Shown: positions 5,973 through 6,176 of the stretch, piece after piece
Layout of the letters: every line of letters starts with the position of its first letter
How positions within the stretch are numbered: the stretch's first letter is position 1
NCBI GenBank assembly: GCA_934371505.1
Contig: CAKRNW010000115.1
Coordinates: 1-6,176, forward strand
Source: an uncultured Lachnospiraceae bacterium
GTDB lineage: Bacteria > Bacillota > Clostridia > Lachnospirales > Lachnospiraceae
DNA length: 6,176 bases
Direction: 5' to 3'
Notes under the pieces: model-generated
Databases searched by the model: none
What the model was told of the DNA's origin: nothing
The model's input: the letters and a program-made list of their open reading frames with translations, nothing else
Translations under genes and position numbers: made by a program

Positions 5973-6176
5973 CTATAAAGGGGATTTATTGGTTAAACCA
6001 GTTAATCTTTTGATCTTTTCATTAACGCTTTGGTTCTGGGAAATATTGATATAGGTTCCGTCGCCTTTGTCAACAACCTTGAAGTCACGCATAAAATTTA
6101 CAAGATCATAGGAATTGATCTCGTTTTTGAAACATTTGATTTCCAGAATCCTTAAAAGAAACAAACTAAGGTAGCA
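5973..6176 (-). CDS. C-terminal end of an IS1634-like transposase (partial)
   Basis: An open frame enters from the right edge and runs 67 residues to a TAG at 5973-5975. It begins with CYLSLFLLRILE and continues with EINSYDLVNFMRDFKV and KGDGTYINISQNQS. From memory this order resembles the C-terminal end of IS1634-family DDE transposases: a hydrophobic helix ending LRILE, a helix with an EII..LR pattern, then a KGEGYIPTYTRT-like strand. The catalytic DDE residues would lie outside the window, so activity cannot be judged. The tail after NEKIKRLTGLTNKSPL seems shorter than in members I recall, which could mean truncation. Composition is AT-rich (59 G+C in 176 bases at 6001-6176, hand count) against roughly 42-57% in sampled holA lines, consistent with mobile DNA. 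Its stop lies 2 nt from the SEC-C terminator, and no terminal inverted repeat can be identified. A host protein with a similar C-terminus is the alternative. Confidence 0.62.
   Translation of the reverse strand, partial: CYLSLFLLRILEIKCFKNEINSYDLVNFMRDFKVVDKGDGTYINISQNQSVNEKIKRLTGLTNKSPL

Overview
The window looks like chromosomal DNA of a low-to-moderate GC Gram-positive anaerobe, most likely a clostridium of the Lachnospiraceae type. This is inferred from protein style (a clostridial HolA, a MutY with a CVPNGxPxC cluster, a SEC-C protein), purine-rich Shine-Dalgarno sites and tight gene packing. No rRNA or other marker is present to fix the taxon.

Positions 20-5332 hold six genes, all on the + strand, with almost no intergenic DNA. 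In order they are a cytosolic 5'-nucleotidase of the NT5C1/PF06189 type, the adenine DNA glycosylase mutY, a family 2 glycosyltransferase, a LysR-type regulator, the DNA polymerase III delta subunit holA, and a small two-helix membrane protein. The junctions are a 143-nt out-of-frame overlap, a 4-nt GTGA overlap, a 1-nt TGATG overlap, a 2-nt gap and a 4-nt ATGA overlap. This suggests one transcript with coupled translation. Its promoter lies left of the window.

Positions 5333-5428 are a short intergenic region. It carries a good sigma-A-type promoter (TGGACT, 17 nt, TATACT), a small hairpin in the predicted leader and a strong ribosome binding site. It drives a 168-residue SEC-C zinc-motif protein (5429-5935), which is closed by a textbook intrinsic terminator (5945-5970).

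From 5973 to the right edge, on the - strand, is the C-terminal end of a protein that resembles IS1634-family transposases. It is convergent with the SEC-C gene, more AT-rich than the rest, and its stop codon lies only 2 nt beyond the T-run of the terminator.

Functionally, the cluster mixes nucleotide metabolism, oxidative-damage repair, replication clamp loading, one glycosylation enzyme and one regulator. The nucleotidase-mutY pair has the most plausible shared theme (nucleotide pool and 8-oxoguanine damage), but that is inference. I see no CRISPR array, tRNA, rRNA, riboswitch or clear novel defence system. The observations most worth a second look are the long nucleotidase/mutY overlap, the transposase tail against the terminator, and the SEC-C leader hairpin.
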